The notes below the pieces were generated by a model that ran no database searches, was not told the DNA's origin, and worked only from the letters and a program-made list of their open reading frames with translations. Below, one piece after another: positions 42,493 through 51,934 of a DNA stretch of 64,000 nucleotides. This stretch comes from Metarhizobium sp964253915 (GTDB taxonomy: Bacteria > Pseudomonadota > Alphaproteobacteria > Rhizobiales > Rhizobiaceae): contig NZ_CAXUSG020000004.1 in the NCBI RefSeq assembly GCF_964253915.1, forward strand, positions 1 to 64,000. The letters are read 5' to 3'. Both the position numbers and the translations under genes were made by a program. Every line of letters begins with the position of its first letter. The first letter of the stretch is position 1.

Positions 42493-42960
42493 TTAGTGCT
42501 GGCGTTCGCGGCTACGCGCTTCGGTCAGTTCCGACGTCGTATGGCTCAGCCGGTCGGCGAGCACGCGCATGATCTCGATGGTAATTTCGGGGAAATCCAC
42601 CAAAAGCTTGAGGAAATGCTCCTTGCGAATGCGCAGTACTTCCATCGGCGAGCTGGCCATGACGGTGGCAGTACGCGACACATCGCAGAGGATAGCGATC
42701 TCGCCGACGATGGAATTGGTTTCGAGTTCGGTGATCTTGATCTGCCCGTTCGGCGAATCCACCAGGATGTCCGCCTTACCCGAGAGAATGACATAGGCAG
42801 CATCGCCCGGATCACCCTGCCGGAAGAGAATTTCTCCGGTGGAGTAACTCATGCGATCGGATGTGAAGGCAAGCAACTTCAGCTTTGCCGGGGGCACGCC
42901 GGCAAAGAGCGAGACTTGTTTCAGTGTTTGAACTTCGTCCTTGAGCAGCATGGCCTTCAT
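42493..42960 (-). CDS. Cyclic-nucleotide-binding domain protein
   Basis: This 155-residue protein is essentially one Crp-type cNMP-binding domain without a DNA-binding helix-turn-helix. The phosphate-binding cassette 'VGEIAILCDVSRTATVMA' keeps the Glu and Arg that contact the cyclic nucleotide. I chose ATG 42960; the frame is open to 42990 without a ribosome-binding site. It follows the degenerate ABC exporter gene by about 36 bases and probably forms an operon with it, so it may act as its regulatory subunit. Confidence 0.85.
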   Translation of the reverse strand: MKAMLLKDEVQTLKQVSLFAGVPPAKLKLLAFTSDRMSYSTGEILFRQGDPGDAAYVILSGKADILVDSPNGQIKITELETNSIVGEIAILCDVSRTATVMASSPMEVLRIRKEHFLKLLVDFPEITIEIMRVLADRLSHTTSELTEARSRERQH

Positions 42961-42996
42961 TCCCCGAAAACGTCCCGACTGGAATAGCATATACTG

Positions 42997-45696
42997 TCAG
43001 GAAGACACCAGTTGTTTGGCCTCGTCTTTGTCTGAGATCAAGTCCGGCTTGCCGTCTGCCGTCAGTGTCCCGCGCTCGAAAACGACGACGCGGTCGAAAA
43101 GTGTTGTCAGGGCCGGGTTGGACAGGACCCAGACGACGGCGGGCTCGTTGTTGTTTTGCTTCGTCAATTCCAGGACGTTGCGGACGATCTGGTCCTGGAT
43201 GCGGTGATCCAGGCCGGGCAGCGGCCGGTTGAAGATGTAGTAGTCGGAATGGCGGATCAGAGAGCGGGCAAGCCCCAGCTTCTGGCGCTGCACGCTCGTC
43301 AGCCGCCGGCCGCCGGCGCCGACGTGGTAGTTCAGCCCCAAAGCCAGCACCTGGTCGTAGAGGCCGAGCGTATTCAGGAGCGTGCGGGCGATCGTGCGGA
43401 TGCGCTCCGAACCATCGGCGTGCTTGTGGCTGATACGGCCGAAGAGCACGTTGTCCATCACGCTGGCGGACGCCATGTAGCGGGCATCGTCGTATCGCTC
43501 GATCTCGTCTTCCATGTCCTTCGGCAGGTTGTCGTGGAAGATCTTCCGGGCTCGAACGATCTCGGCCATCAGGTCGTCGTCGAGCAGACCGAAGCGGTGC
43601 CGGGGCTCGATATAGGCGAAACTCAGCTTGATGATCTTGTAGCGCTCGTTGTCGGTCACCTCCTCGAAGGACTTTCCGCGCAGCTTCTGCAGCAGGAGCT
43701 GGTATTCCGGAATGTCTTCCGGGGTCATGAACGTCAATTGCTGGAAGAACGGATGGTCCGGCGGCAGGTCGGCGAAGAGTTCGACGGCGTTCTCGGCGAT
43801 TTCGTAACCCATCTGGAAAAGCCGCGGGCCGAGGCCGGTCTGTTGCATCACGGAGCGGAAATACCGGTTTTGTCCGATGGCGCGGCCCTTCAGCGTCATG
43901 CCTGTCGTCGTACCGAACAGCAGGTTTTCACCAACGGTGGCTTCGCGATTGTAGCTGTCGGGTTCGAAGGTCACGATCAGGCTATTCAGCCCTTCGGCAT
44001 CCAGTTCCTCGCGCAAGGCGTGGCGCATCTCGACGATGCGGGCGGCGAGGTCCGGGTTTTCCGAGGGGTCGAATGTCGAGCGCAGGGCGAGGTCGAGAAT
44101 ATCCTTGGACAGAAGGACGGCATCGAGCACGGTGCGCACCGATGCGAAGAGATGGTCCGGCCCCTCGGCCCCGGCGGTGCTGTAATCGATCCAGTCGCTG
44201 TTGATGTCGTAGTCCGGATTGCCTGCCAGCTTTGCTTCGTTGATCTGCCAGCGATGATGGTCTTCGCCCTGCTGATCGTAGACCGCCGGCGTCAGCGGCG
44301 CATGTTTCAGGCCATAGAGCAGGTTGTCGCCCAGCGTACCGTGGAACATGTAGACCTCGGCCGCGGCGTAGGAAATTTTCCGGCCAGTGACCGATTCAGG
44401 CAGGTCCCAGAGATCGTCGCCGCCGGCGACGACCTTGCCGCTCTCCGGCCAGATGATCCGCGCCACGGCTTCGGCCAGCGCCTCTCCGCCGAGCACGGCG
44501 ACATGTTCGCCGGGAGCGATCTGCAGCGATACGCGCTCGAGCAGCTTGGCACCGCTGTCGTCGACGAGCGAAAGATTGACGGCGGCGAGCGGCGGCTTCA
44601 GCACCTGGTCGTTGTCGGCGGCAATCGCCTGCAGTTTCGGATCGAGAAGCCGGTCCACCTGGAACTGCTCGACAACCTGGACGTATTTCACCTGCACATC
44701 CTGGCGGGTCTGGTCCCAGTCGATCAGGTCCTTGAGTGGCCCCGGCAGGTCCTTGTAGGCATTGATGACGGCGACGAGCTGGCCGACGTCCAGCCGGCCA
44801 TTCAGCGCCAGATAACCGCCGATGCAGTAGAACAGGAACGGTGTCACCTGGGCGAGGAAGTTGTTGATGAACTTGACCAGGAATTTCCACTGGTAAAGAT
44901 CGTAGCGGATCTTGAAGATGTGCCCGAGGCGGGCGGAAATATCGGCACGCTCTAAATTCGAGGTGTCGAAGGCGTGGATGGTGCTGATGCCGTCGACGAT
45001 CTCGCTGACGCGGCCGGAAAGCTCGCGGGCCGTCAGCTGTCGTTCGCGGCCGAGGATCAACAGCCGCTTGCGCATGCGCGGGATGATGATCGCCTGCACG
45101 ACGACGATCAGCGCTGCGATCATGCCCAGCCAGAAATGCTGCATGAAAATGAAGATCAGTGCTGTCAGAGCCTGGCCGCCGAGCAGGGCGGGCTGCACGA
45201 AGGCATCGCCGGTAAAGCCGCCGAGCGGCTCCACCTCGTCCTTGATCATGCTGGCGATTTCCGCGCCCTTGACGCGTTTGAACTGGCCGGGTGGAAAGCG
45301 CAGGATCCGGTCGACGAGTTCGAAGCGGATACGCCGCAGCAAACGTTCGCCAAGGCGGCCCTTATAGGTGTTGATGTAGAGCTTGAAGAGGCCGTTGATG
45401 ATCACCAGCAGCAGGAAAACCATGCTGAGGGCAAAAAGCGTCTGCACCCGGTTCAACTCAAGTCCCGGAAAGAGCACCACGTTGCCGATCAACGGCAGCG
45501 AGAATTCCAGGTGCATGAACAGCTGTGTCGCCCCGTCCGTCTCGAAACCCTTGCCCTGAATCGGACCGTTGACGATCTGTTTCGGCAGGTCGAAGGAGAG
45601 GAAGTACGGAATCATCGAGATGGCGACGACGAACAGAATCCAGATCTGCTGACGACTCGTATGTTTCCAGATGTAGCGGCTGAGACGATTTTCCAT
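42997..45696 (-). CDS. Large ABC exporter with catalytically degenerate ATPase domain
   Basis: This is an 899-residue fusion. Residues 15-320 form a six-helix exporter transmembrane domain ending in the usual coupling region. Residues 370-899 are an ABC domain in which Walker A is 'VLGGEALAEA' (no GKS/T), the Q-loop Gln is Glu, the signature is 'LTSVQRQK', Walker B is 'YYIFNRP' (Asp to Asn, Glu to Arg) and the H-loop His is Asn ('VLSNP'). A long insertion (about 460-760) repeats the post-Q-loop segment: GDNLLYG, GENLLFG and MDNVLFG. ATP hydrolysis seems unlikely. It is co-directional with a cyclic-nucleotide-binding gene. Confidence 0.85.
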   Translation of the reverse strand: MENRLSRYIWKHTSRQQIWILFVVAISMIPYFLSFDLPKQIVNGPIQGKGFETDGATQLFMHLEFSLPLIGNVVLFPGLELNRVQTLFALSMVFLLLVIINGLFKLYINTYKGRLGERLLRRIRFELVDRILRFPPGQFKRVKGAEIASMIKDEVEPLGGFTGDAFVQPALLGGQALTALIFIFMQHFWLGMIAALIVVVQAIIIPRMRKRLLILGRERQLTARELSGRVSEIVDGISTIHAFDTSNLERADISARLGHIFKIRYDLYQWKFLVKFINNFLAQVTPFLFYCIGGYLALNGRLDVGQLVAVINAYKDLPGPLKDLIDWDQTRQDVQVKYVQVVEQFQVDRLLDPKLQAIAADNDQVLKPPLAAVNLSLVDDSGAKLLERVSLQIAPGEHVAVLGGEALAEAVARIIWPESGKVVAGGDDLWDLPESVTGRKISYAAAEVYMFHGTLGDNLLYGLKHAPLTPAVYDQQGEDHHRWQINEAKLAGNPDYDINSDWIDYSTAGAEGPDHLFASVRTVLDAVLLSKDILDLALRSTFDPSENPDLAARIVEMRHALREELDAEGLNSLIVTFEPDSYNREATVGENLLFGTTTGMTLKGRAIGQNRYFRSVMQQTGLGPRLFQMGYEIAENAVELFADLPPDHPFFQQLTFMTPEDIPEYQLLLQKLRGKSFEEVTDNERYKIIKLSFAYIEPRHRFGLLDDDLMAEIVRARKIFHDNLPKDMEDEIERYDDARYMASASVMDNVLFGRISHKHADGSERIRTIARTLLNTLGLYDQVLALGLNYHVGAGGRRLTSVQRQKLGLARSLIRHSDYYIFNRPLPGLDHRIQDQIVRNVLELTKQNNNEPAVVWVLSNPALTTLFDRVVVFERGTLTADGKPDLISDKDEAKQLVSS

Positions 45697-46076
45697 AGAC
45701 AGATCAGATGGTACGAGAAGGTATGAAAAGAAGCTGCGCCGCGCGCCCGGAAGGCTGCTCGGAAACGATCGGGGAAGGCAAATCCTGAACCGCCTGCCTC
45801 AGCCGTACGGCCGAACATATCAGTTTTCAAATCGATCCGTAAGCGGCGTTCGACCGCTGTTGTCGCCGATATGAAAAACCGTGTGAACGCTGTGAGTTTG
45901 GCCGCTGCATGGCACCTGCGCGACGCGGGAACGGTTTCATGCACCCGATGTTGGCTGCGGTCAAGAATAAACGGAGGATGCGTCCGTTTATTTTCGGCGC
46001 GGCGAGAGATGCGGTTGCCGGAGCAGGCCTGATTTCTCTGAAACGCGATTTTCGGCACGAAGCCGCAGGGCATGTC
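45697..46076. promoter_or_regulatory. 380-base gap upstream of the degenerate ABC exporter
   Basis: No gene is convincing; the open frame across it reads as low-complexity arginine-rich shadow sequence. It must contain the promoter of the ABC exporter/cyclic-nucleotide-binding operon and the end of the glycosyltransferase operon. I see no clear terminator hairpin or palindrome. Confidence 0.4.
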
Positions 46077-47225
46077 CTACAGAAGAGCGCGCAGGATGGC
46101 GGCGGCGTGTTGCGCGCCGTCAAGGTCGAGCGCATAGGCGGGCGGTTTCGGCCGTGACAGGGCCTCGCGGATTTTTGCGGTCATCGCCGTGGCCGTCAGT
46201 TCGGCTTCGGTCAGCACCGAGGAGATATGCATCGCTTCGAGGCGGCGCGCCCGCACCGGCTGTTCCGTCTCGCCACCGGCGGTGAACGGCACCAGCAGCG
46301 ACCGGCATCCGGCGCGAAGAATGTCGCAGACGGTGTTGTAGCCGGCCTGTGACACCGACAGTTTCGCGCCGGCCAGCAGGCTTGCAAAATCCTGGCGGAA
46401 ACGGACGAGGCTGACGCCGGCCGGCGCTTCCGCCGCCAAGGCATCGAAATCCGCTTGCGGCAGGTTTGGCCCGGTTATCAGGCACCACGAACCTGCCTCG
46501 GGAATGGCACGGGCCGCCTCGCAGGCGGTGCGGATCAGGTCGCGGCCGACGGCGCCGCCGCCAGCGGAAACGATGATGTCGAATGTTTCGCCAGGTGGTG
46601 CCGGCGGCGGTGCGGCAACGAGGCCGGTATAGACGATGCGGTCGGCGATCTCGCCGGCGAGCGGAAAGGTTTCCTCGATACGGGCGAAGGACGGATCGCC
46701 ATGCACGAGGACGCGGTCGAAATGCGCCTTGACCAGTGCGACGGTCTCTTCGTCACGGCCGGGTTTGGCGCGTTCCTGAAGGATATCGCGCAACGAGGTG
46801 ACGACGCGGGGGCGGGGATGCATGGCCTCGACTGCGGAGAGAAGCGGCAGCAGTTCGAAACGCACCTGCCGGCGGCCGAACGGAAAGGCCTCGATGACGA
46901 CGATATCCGGCGCCGTCTCGTGGAAGGCGTCGAGCAGCATCTGCGTGCGGCGGGCCTTGAACGCGTCATCGACCGGTCGGCCTTCGGCATCCGCTATGCC
47001 GGAAAAACCGGCGTCGCCGGCAACGATGGTCGGCAGGGCGACGTGGTGCATGCCGGGACCGGGAAAACCCGGCACCGGAGTGCCGCCGGTCACCATCGTC
47101 ACCTCAAAACCATCCTCGACGAGCGCGCGCGCGATGCGGCTCGCCCTGGCCAGGTGACCGATGCCGAGCAGATGCTGGACATAGAAGAAAACGCGCGGTG
47201 CGGTACGGGACGTATCGGTTGTCAT
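46077..47225 (-). CDS. MurG-like (GT28-type) glycosyltransferase
   Basis: This 382-residue GT-B protein begins 'RVFFYVQHLLGIGHLARASRIARALVEDGFEVTMVTGG', typical of GT28-like UDP-sugar transferases. It has 'IIVSAGGGAVGRDLI' near residue 218 and 'VSQAGYNTVCDILRAGCRSLLVPF' near 298 at the donor site. I chose ATG 47225, which overlaps the stop of the preceding glycosyltransferase by four bases. It is the last of three transferase genes in one operon, probably for a surface glycan or glycolipid. Confidence 0.85.
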   Translation of the reverse strand: MTTDTSRTAPRVFFYVQHLLGIGHLARASRIARALVEDGFEVTMVTGGTPVPGFPGPGMHHVALPTIVAGDAGFSGIADAEGRPVDDAFKARRTQMLLDAFHETAPDIVVIEAFPFGRRQVRFELLPLLSAVEAMHPRPRVVTSLRDILQERAKPGRDEETVALVKAHFDRVLVHGDPSFARIEETFPLAGEIADRIVYTGLVAAPPPAPPGETFDIIVSAGGGAVGRDLIRTACEAARAIPEAGSWCLITGPNLPQADFDALAAEAPAGVSLVRFRQDFASLLAGAKLSVSQAGYNTVCDILRAGCRSLLVPFTAGGETEQPVRARRLEAMHISSVLTEAELTATAMTAKIREALSRPKPPAYALDLDGAQHAAAILRALL

Positions 47226-48466
47226 GCGGATTGCCATTCCTGCAGGAACAGGGAGGAAAGCTGGCGGATGCTCGCCTTGTTGTCGAATTGCTCGCGCACA
47301 CGCTGCTCGGCGGCCGTCGCCAGCCGGGCGCGCAATGCCGGGTCGCGAATGGCGCGCTCCAGTGCGCCCGCGAGGGCTTGCGGGTCCTCCGATGGTACGA
47401 GGAAGCCGTTTTCGCCGTCGCGCAACAGCTCGGGAACCCCGGAAATATTGGTGGAAATGCAGGGCAGGCGCTGGCTGGAGGCTTCGACAAGCACGTTCGG
47501 CAAGCCATCCCGGTCGCCGTCTGCGGTGATGCGACAGGCGAGCGCGAAAAGATCGCGTGAGCGATAGGCGGCCAGAACGTCCTTCTGGTCGAGCGCACCC
47601 TTCCAGGCGATCCTGTCGGCAATGCCGAGCTCGGTTGCCAGGGATTTCAACTTTGCCACTTCGGGACCGCTGCCGATATGTTCGAACCGCCAGGAGAGAT
47701 TGCGCGGCAACAAGGCAAAGGCCCGCAGCAGCACGTCGTATCCCTTCTTCTCGACGGCACGGCCGACACTGAGGACCGTCACCGGATCGGCCGGATCGCT
47801 GCCGTCCCGCGCCGGCCGGTCGCCGTCAAACGGCCCGAAGCGGGTGAGGTCCAGGCCGTGGTAGCTCAGATGCACATGGCCGCGGCCGTCGGCCAAGGTC
47901 TTCAAGTGGTCGAAGCCGGTATGCGTGCAGGTGACGGTCCAGCGGGTGCTTTCGAGTTTGCCGGCAAGCTCCCAGTTCTCCGAGGTCCAGATATCCTTGG
48001 CATGTGCCGAGCATGTCCAGGGCGTGCCGGTCATCAGGCTGGCATAACGGGCGACCGAGGCCGGCGTGTGAATGAAATGGGCATGCAGCCAGGCACCGCC
48101 TTGCGGCCATTCGGCGGCCAGCACGGCGGCCTGGCCGAGGCGGCGGAAGCGGTTGCGGGTGAAGTCGCGCCTGAGGTCTGTAAGGAAGGCGGAAAAGGCG
48201 GCCTTGAAGCCGGGAAGCTTGCGCGCTTTCAGCCACGAGCGGAAAACGCGCAGCGGTTCTTCGTGCAGATATTCCGGCAGGTAATGCACCGGTGCGCGGA
48301 TCTCGTCATGCACCGGATGGCGCTTCTTGTCGGTCGGCCGGCGCAACGCCACCAGCGTCAGGTCGAAACCGGCCTGTTCGAGGCCGAGCAATTCCTGGGC
48401 GATGAAGGTCTCCGAAAGCCGCGGATATCCCTTCAGGACGACGACGATTTTTCTATTGTCGGGCAA
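47222..48466 (-). CDS. Glycosyltransferase family 4 protein
   Basis: This 414-residue GT-B transferase has the N-terminal 'VVVLKGYPRLSETFIAQELLGLEQAGFDLTLVALRRP' and C-terminal 'RITADGDRDGLPNVLVEASSQRLPCISTNISGVPELL' (EX7E) region typical of GT4. It lies between two GT28-like genes, nine bases after the first and overlapping the second. A shared role in building one glycan is likely. Acceptor and sugar are unknown. Confidence 0.9.
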   Translation of the reverse strand: MPDNRKIVVVLKGYPRLSETFIAQELLGLEQAGFDLTLVALRRPTDKKRHPVHDEIRAPVHYLPEYLHEEPLRVFRSWLKARKLPGFKAAFSAFLTDLRRDFTRNRFRRLGQAAVLAAEWPQGGAWLHAHFIHTPASVARYASLMTGTPWTCSAHAKDIWTSENWELAGKLESTRWTVTCTHTGFDHLKTLADGRGHVHLSYHGLDLTRFGPFDGDRPARDGSDPADPVTVLSVGRAVEKKGYDVLLRAFALLPRNLSWRFEHIGSGPEVAKLKSLATELGIADRIAWKGALDQKDVLAAYRSRDLFALACRITADGDRDGLPNVLVEASSQRLPCISTNISGVPELLRDGENGFLVPSEDPQALAGALERAIRDPALRARLATAAEQRVREQFDNKASIRQLSSLFLQEWQSA

Positions 48467-48475
48467 ACGTTCTGC

Positions 48476-49687
48476 CTATCTCTTGAGCACGCGCAACGGC
48501 TCCTTGCCGCCGCGACCGTCGATCCATTCTCCGACGATGCGCGAGATATTCGGCAAGCCTTCCAGGCGCAAGCCCTTGGCGTTCACCGAGGGCGGATTGC
48601 GCGAGGGCAGGGCTTTCAGCGCCGCGGCAAACCGCAGCGGATCGGCGGATTCCTCCGGTAGCAGCATGTCGATCAGGCCAAGTTCGGCGGCGCGCTGTGC
48701 CCGGATCAGCTGCTCTTGGCGCGGCACGATGCGTGGCACGATCAGCGCCGGCTTGTCAAAGGACAGGATCTCGCAATAGGTGTTGTAGCCGCCCATGGCG
48801 ACGACCGCCTTGGCGCCGGCGATCAGCTCTTCCATGCGATTGTCGAACTCGATCACCTCGATATAGGGGATTTTCGAGCCCTTGCGCACCAGCTTGCGGC
48901 GCTGCTTGGCCGGCATGTAGGGGCCGAGCACCATCAAGGCGCGGTGGGTCAGCGTCGGGTCCTGCTGGTAGGCGTGGATGACGTCGTGGATCAGTTCCGC
49001 GCCGTCGCCGCCGCCGCCGGTGGTGACGAGAATGTAGTCGCCGCTCGGCCGATGGTCGTCGCCGTGGTCATGCGAGACGCTGCGCTGCAGGAAACCGACG
49101 AAATCCATCTTCGAGCGTACGGTGGGCGGCACGTCGAGCCCGACCAGAGGATCGTAGAAATCCGGGGGGCCATAGACCCAGACGCGGTCGTAATATTGAC
49201 CGATCTTGCGCATGACGTCGTTGCGTTTCCATTCGGCGTCGAGGAGATGCGGCGCATCCATGACTTCGCGCAGGCCGAGCACCAGCGTCGTTCCGCGGGT
49301 CTTGAGATAGGCGAGCGTTTCTTCCACTTCGCCGCGCAGGCCCATCGGCTCCTTGTCGACGATGAAGATGTCGGGCTCGAAGGTCTCCGCCGTATGGCGG
49401 ATGATCGACTGGCGCATCTTCAATGTTTCGTGAAGATCGATGTGTTTTTCCAGCGAGGTGTATTCGCCGTTGCGCAGCTTGATGACGCTCGGGATCTTCA
49501 CGAAATCGACGCGGGCGCGATAATCGAAGGCGCCGGCGATCGTCGCTCCCGAGATGATCAGGATGTTGAGGCCGCGATAATCCTCGACGAGGGAATGGGC
49601 AATGGTACGGCAGCGCCTGAGGTGACCAAGCCCGAACGTGTCGTGGCTGTACATCAGGATGCGGGCATCTTCGAAACGGCGCATCAT
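48476..49687 (-). CDS. GT28-like glycosyltransferase
   Basis: This is a 403-residue GT-B protein that starts 'RRFEDARILMYSHDTFGLGHLRRCRTIAHSLVEDYRG'. Near residue 230 is 'TTGGGGDGAELIHDVIHAY', and 'AVVAMGGYNTYCEILSFDKPALIVPR' marks the donor-binding domain. It resembles the transferase at 46077, so the two may be ancient duplicates. I chose ATG 49687, preceded by ggaagg; a start five codons earlier is possible. It opens the three-gene transferase operon. Confidence 0.85.
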   Translation of the reverse strand: MMRRFEDARILMYSHDTFGLGHLRRCRTIAHSLVEDYRGLNILIISGATIAGAFDYRARVDFVKIPSVIKLRNGEYTSLEKHIDLHETLKMRQSIIRHTAETFEPDIFIVDKEPMGLRGEVEETLAYLKTRGTTLVLGLREVMDAPHLLDAEWKRNDVMRKIGQYYDRVWVYGPPDFYDPLVGLDVPPTVRSKMDFVGFLQRSVSHDHGDDHRPSGDYILVTTGGGGDGAELIHDVIHAYQQDPTLTHRALMVLGPYMPAKQRRKLVRKGSKIPYIEVIEFDNRMEELIAGAKAVVAMGGYNTYCEILSFDKPALIVPRIVPRQEQLIRAQRAAELGLIDMLLPEESADPLRFAAALKALPSRNPPSVNAKGLRLEGLPNISRIVGEWIDGRGGKEPLRVLKR

Positions 49688-49757
49688 GCGCTGACCTTCC
49701 AATCGGCCCCGTCCGGACCAGCTTTACGTTTACAGGTGCTGTTCATCGTCGAACCCG

Positions 49758-50936
49758 TTACTTGTACGGATCGGCCGCGTCGCGCAAGCCGTCTCCCAGA
49801 AAATTGAACGCCAGTATCACAAGGATCACAGGTATGGTGGGGAACAGAAGCCAGGGATAGAAAGCGATGACGCTCACGCTCCTGGCTTCGGTGAGAAGAA
49901 TGCCCCAGCTGGTGATCGGCGGCCGCAGGCCGAGACCGAGGAAGCTGAGCGCCGTCTCGCCGAGAATCATTCCGGGGATCGATATGGTCGCGGTGGCAAT
50001 GAGATGGGACATGAACCCCGGCACCAGGTGGCGGCCGATGATGCGGCTCGATTTCGCCCCCATCAGCTGCGCCGCCAGCACGTAGTCTTCTTCGCGCAAC
50101 GACAGGAGTTTTGAGCGCACGGCGCGGGCAAGCCCCGTCCAGTCGAGCAGGCCGAGGATGACGGTGATGCCGAGATAGATGAGGATCGGGCTCCATGTCA
50201 CCGGCATGATCGCCGCCAGCGCCATCCATAGCGGAATGCTCGGGATCGACTGCAACACCTCGATGATGCGTTGCGCCACGAGGTCGAAAATGCCGCCGTG
50301 GTAACCGGCCAAGCCGCCGATGACGATGCCGAGGATGAAGCTGACGGTGATGCCGAGCAGGCCGATGGTCAGCGAGATGCGGGCGCCATAGATGATGCGC
50401 GACAGCACATCGCGGCCGAGCCGGTCGGTACCGAGCAGGAAGAACTGCCCGTCCTTGGCCGGACAGACGAAATGGGTGCTGGCATCGAACAGGCCCCAGA
50501 AACGATAGGTATCGCCGCTGCAGAAGAAACGCAGCGGTTCGATGTCGTCCGTCTTTTCGGTGTAGACGCGCCGGAGCGTGTCCATGTCCAGCGTCATTTC
50601 CCGGCCGTAGACGAAGGGTCCGACGAACTGGCCGTCATGGAAGAGATGGACGCCTTGCGGCGGCGCGTGGATGAAATCGACGTTGCGGCTGTGCAGGTTG
50701 TAGGGCGCCAGAAACTCGCAGATGAGGATCATCAGGTAGAGCACGGCGAGGAAGATGCCGGAGGCCAGCGCCAGCTTGTGACGCTTGAATTTCCACCACA
50801 TCAGCCGCAGCTGCGAGGCGCTGTTGACGCGTATCTGCGCCGGCGTCATTTCCTTGACCGCATAGGGATCGAAGGGGGCGGTGGAAACGAAGTGCGCCAG
50901 CGGTGCGCCGGGTTCGGGAAGAGGCGATGACGTCAC
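49758..50936 (-). CDS. Peptide-type ABC importer permease (DppC/YejE-like)
   Basis: This 392-residue permease has a cytoplasmic N terminus ('SASQLRLMWWKFKRHKLALASG', near residue 35), a first membrane helix, a periplasmic insert of about 140 residues ('FCSGDTYRFWGLFDASTHFVC') and then the transmembrane core, 'LGTDRLGRDVLSRIIYGARISLTIG' near 177, with the EAA coupling loop near 278. The periplasmic insert fits the YejE/oligopeptide subgroup. It overlaps the partner permease by four bases. Confidence 0.92.
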   Translation of the reverse strand: MTSSPLPEPGAPLAHFVSTAPFDPYAVKEMTPAQIRVNSASQLRLMWWKFKRHKLALASGIFLAVLYLMILICEFLAPYNLHSRNVDFIHAPPQGVHLFHDGQFVGPFVYGREMTLDMDTLRRVYTEKTDDIEPLRFFCSGDTYRFWGLFDASTHFVCPAKDGQFFLLGTDRLGRDVLSRIIYGARISLTIGLLGITVSFILGIVIGGLAGYHGGIFDLVAQRIIEVLQSIPSIPLWMALAAIMPVTWSPILIYLGITVILGLLDWTGLARAVRSKLLSLREEDYVLAAQLMGAKSSRIIGRHLVPGFMSHLIATATISIPGMILGETALSFLGLGLRPPITSWGILLTEARSVSVIAFYPWLLFPTIPVILVILAFNFLGDGLRDAADPYK

Positions 50937-51934
50937 TTGGCACTCCCACCCTGAAGCCGGATGCGCGGGTCGAGAAAGGCGAGCGCGATATCCGATATCA
51001 GCATGCCGATCACCGTCAGGAAGGCGAGGAACATCAGGAAAGAGCCTGCCAGATACATATCCTGGCTTTGCAACGCCTTGATGAGCATCGGTCCGGTGGT
51101 TTCCAGAGACAGTACGATAGCGGTGATTTCAGCGCCGGAAATGATTTGCGGCAGGATGGAGCCTATATCGGCGATGAAGAAATTCAAGGACATGCGCAGC
51201 GGATACTTGATGAGCGCCCGGAAGGGGTGCAGCCCCTTGGCACGGGCGGTGACGACATATTGTTTCTGCAGCTCGTCGAGCAGGTTGGCACGCAGGCGCC
51301 GGATCATGCCGGCCGTGCCGGCGGTGCCGACGATGATCACCGGAATCCAGAGATGCTCCAGGATCGACTTCGCCTTTTCCCAGCTCATCGGCTCGCCGAG
51401 GAATTTCTGGTCCATCAGGTGGCCGATGGAGATGCCGAACCAGATGTTGGCGAAATACATCAGGATCAGCGCCAGCGTGAAATTGGGAATGGCGATGCCG
51501 AGCAGGCCGAGGAAGGTCAGGCCGTAGTCGCCCCAGCTATACTGATGCGTCGCGGAATAGATGCCGATCGGGAAAGCCACCAGCCAGGTGACGAGAATGG
51601 TGCAGAAGGAGACCAGAATGGTCAGCCACAGGCGGTCGCCAACCACTTCGTTGACCGGCAGCTGATACTCGAAGGAATAACCGAAATCGCCGGTCAGCAT
51701 GCCGCCGACCCAGTGGAAATAGCGCAGGATCGGCGGCTTGTCGAAACCGTATTGCGCTCGCAGTTCCTCGATTTCCTCCATGTCCACGCCTTCGCCCTGC
51801 GCTTGCAGTTCGGAGATGTAGCTTTCGAAATAATCGCCCGGCGGCAGTTCGATAATGGTGAAGATCAGCGCCGAAATGATCAGCAGGGTGGGGATCATCG
51901 CAGCGATGCGCCACAGGATGTATCGCATCATCAT
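50933..51934 (-). CDS. Peptide-type ABC importer permease (DppB/YejB-like)
   Basis: This 333-residue membrane protein is of the DppB/YejB type. Helix 1 is 'ILWRIAAMIPTLLIISALIFTIIELPPGD', a periplasmic part is 'FDKPPILRYFHWVGGMLTGDFGYSFEYQLPV', and the EAA loop 'VVTARAKGLHPFRALIKYPLRMSLN' is near residue 238. The start is one of three consecutive ATG codons; the first, 51934, overlaps the binding-protein stop by one base (TGATG). The open frame continues upstream only within the binding-protein gene. Confidence 0.9.
   Translation of the reverse strand: MMMRYILWRIAAMIPTLLIISALIFTIIELPPGDYFESYISELQAQGEGVDMEEIEELRAQYGFDKPPILRYFHWVGGMLTGDFGYSFEYQLPVNEVVGDRLWLTILVSFCTILVTWLVAFPIGIYSATHQYSWGDYGLTFLGLLGIAIPNFTLALILMYFANIWFGISIGHLMDQKFLGEPMSWEKAKSILEHLWIPVIIVGTAGTAGMIRRLRANLLDELQKQYVVTARAKGLHPFRALIKYPLRMSLNFFIADIGSILPQIISGAEITAIVLSLETTGPMLIKALQSQDMYLAGSFLMFLAFLTVIGMLISDIALAFLDPRIRLQGGSAK

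Noticed and set aside
43156..44955. A 599-codon open frame on the plus strand opposite the ABC exporter
   Set aside because: The exporter's transmembrane and ABC-like domains fit the minus strand. The antisense product is a Val/Glu/Gln-rich shadow without domain features.
42997..45696. Considered as a pseudogene
   Set aside because: The frame is open for 899 codons, with typical codon use and an intact transmembrane domain. The lost motifs are replaced cleanly, so it reads as a maintained divergent protein.
45612..46073. A 153-codon minus-strand frame upstream of the ABC exporter
   Set aside because: It overlaps the start of the exporter gene, is arginine-rich and has no ribosome site.
49685..49744. 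A possible 19-20 residue leader peptide ending in the start codon of the glycosyltransferase
   Set aside because: The frame starts with ATG and its TGA overlaps the ATG at 49687, but there is no clear ribosome-binding site, and such short frames occur by chance.
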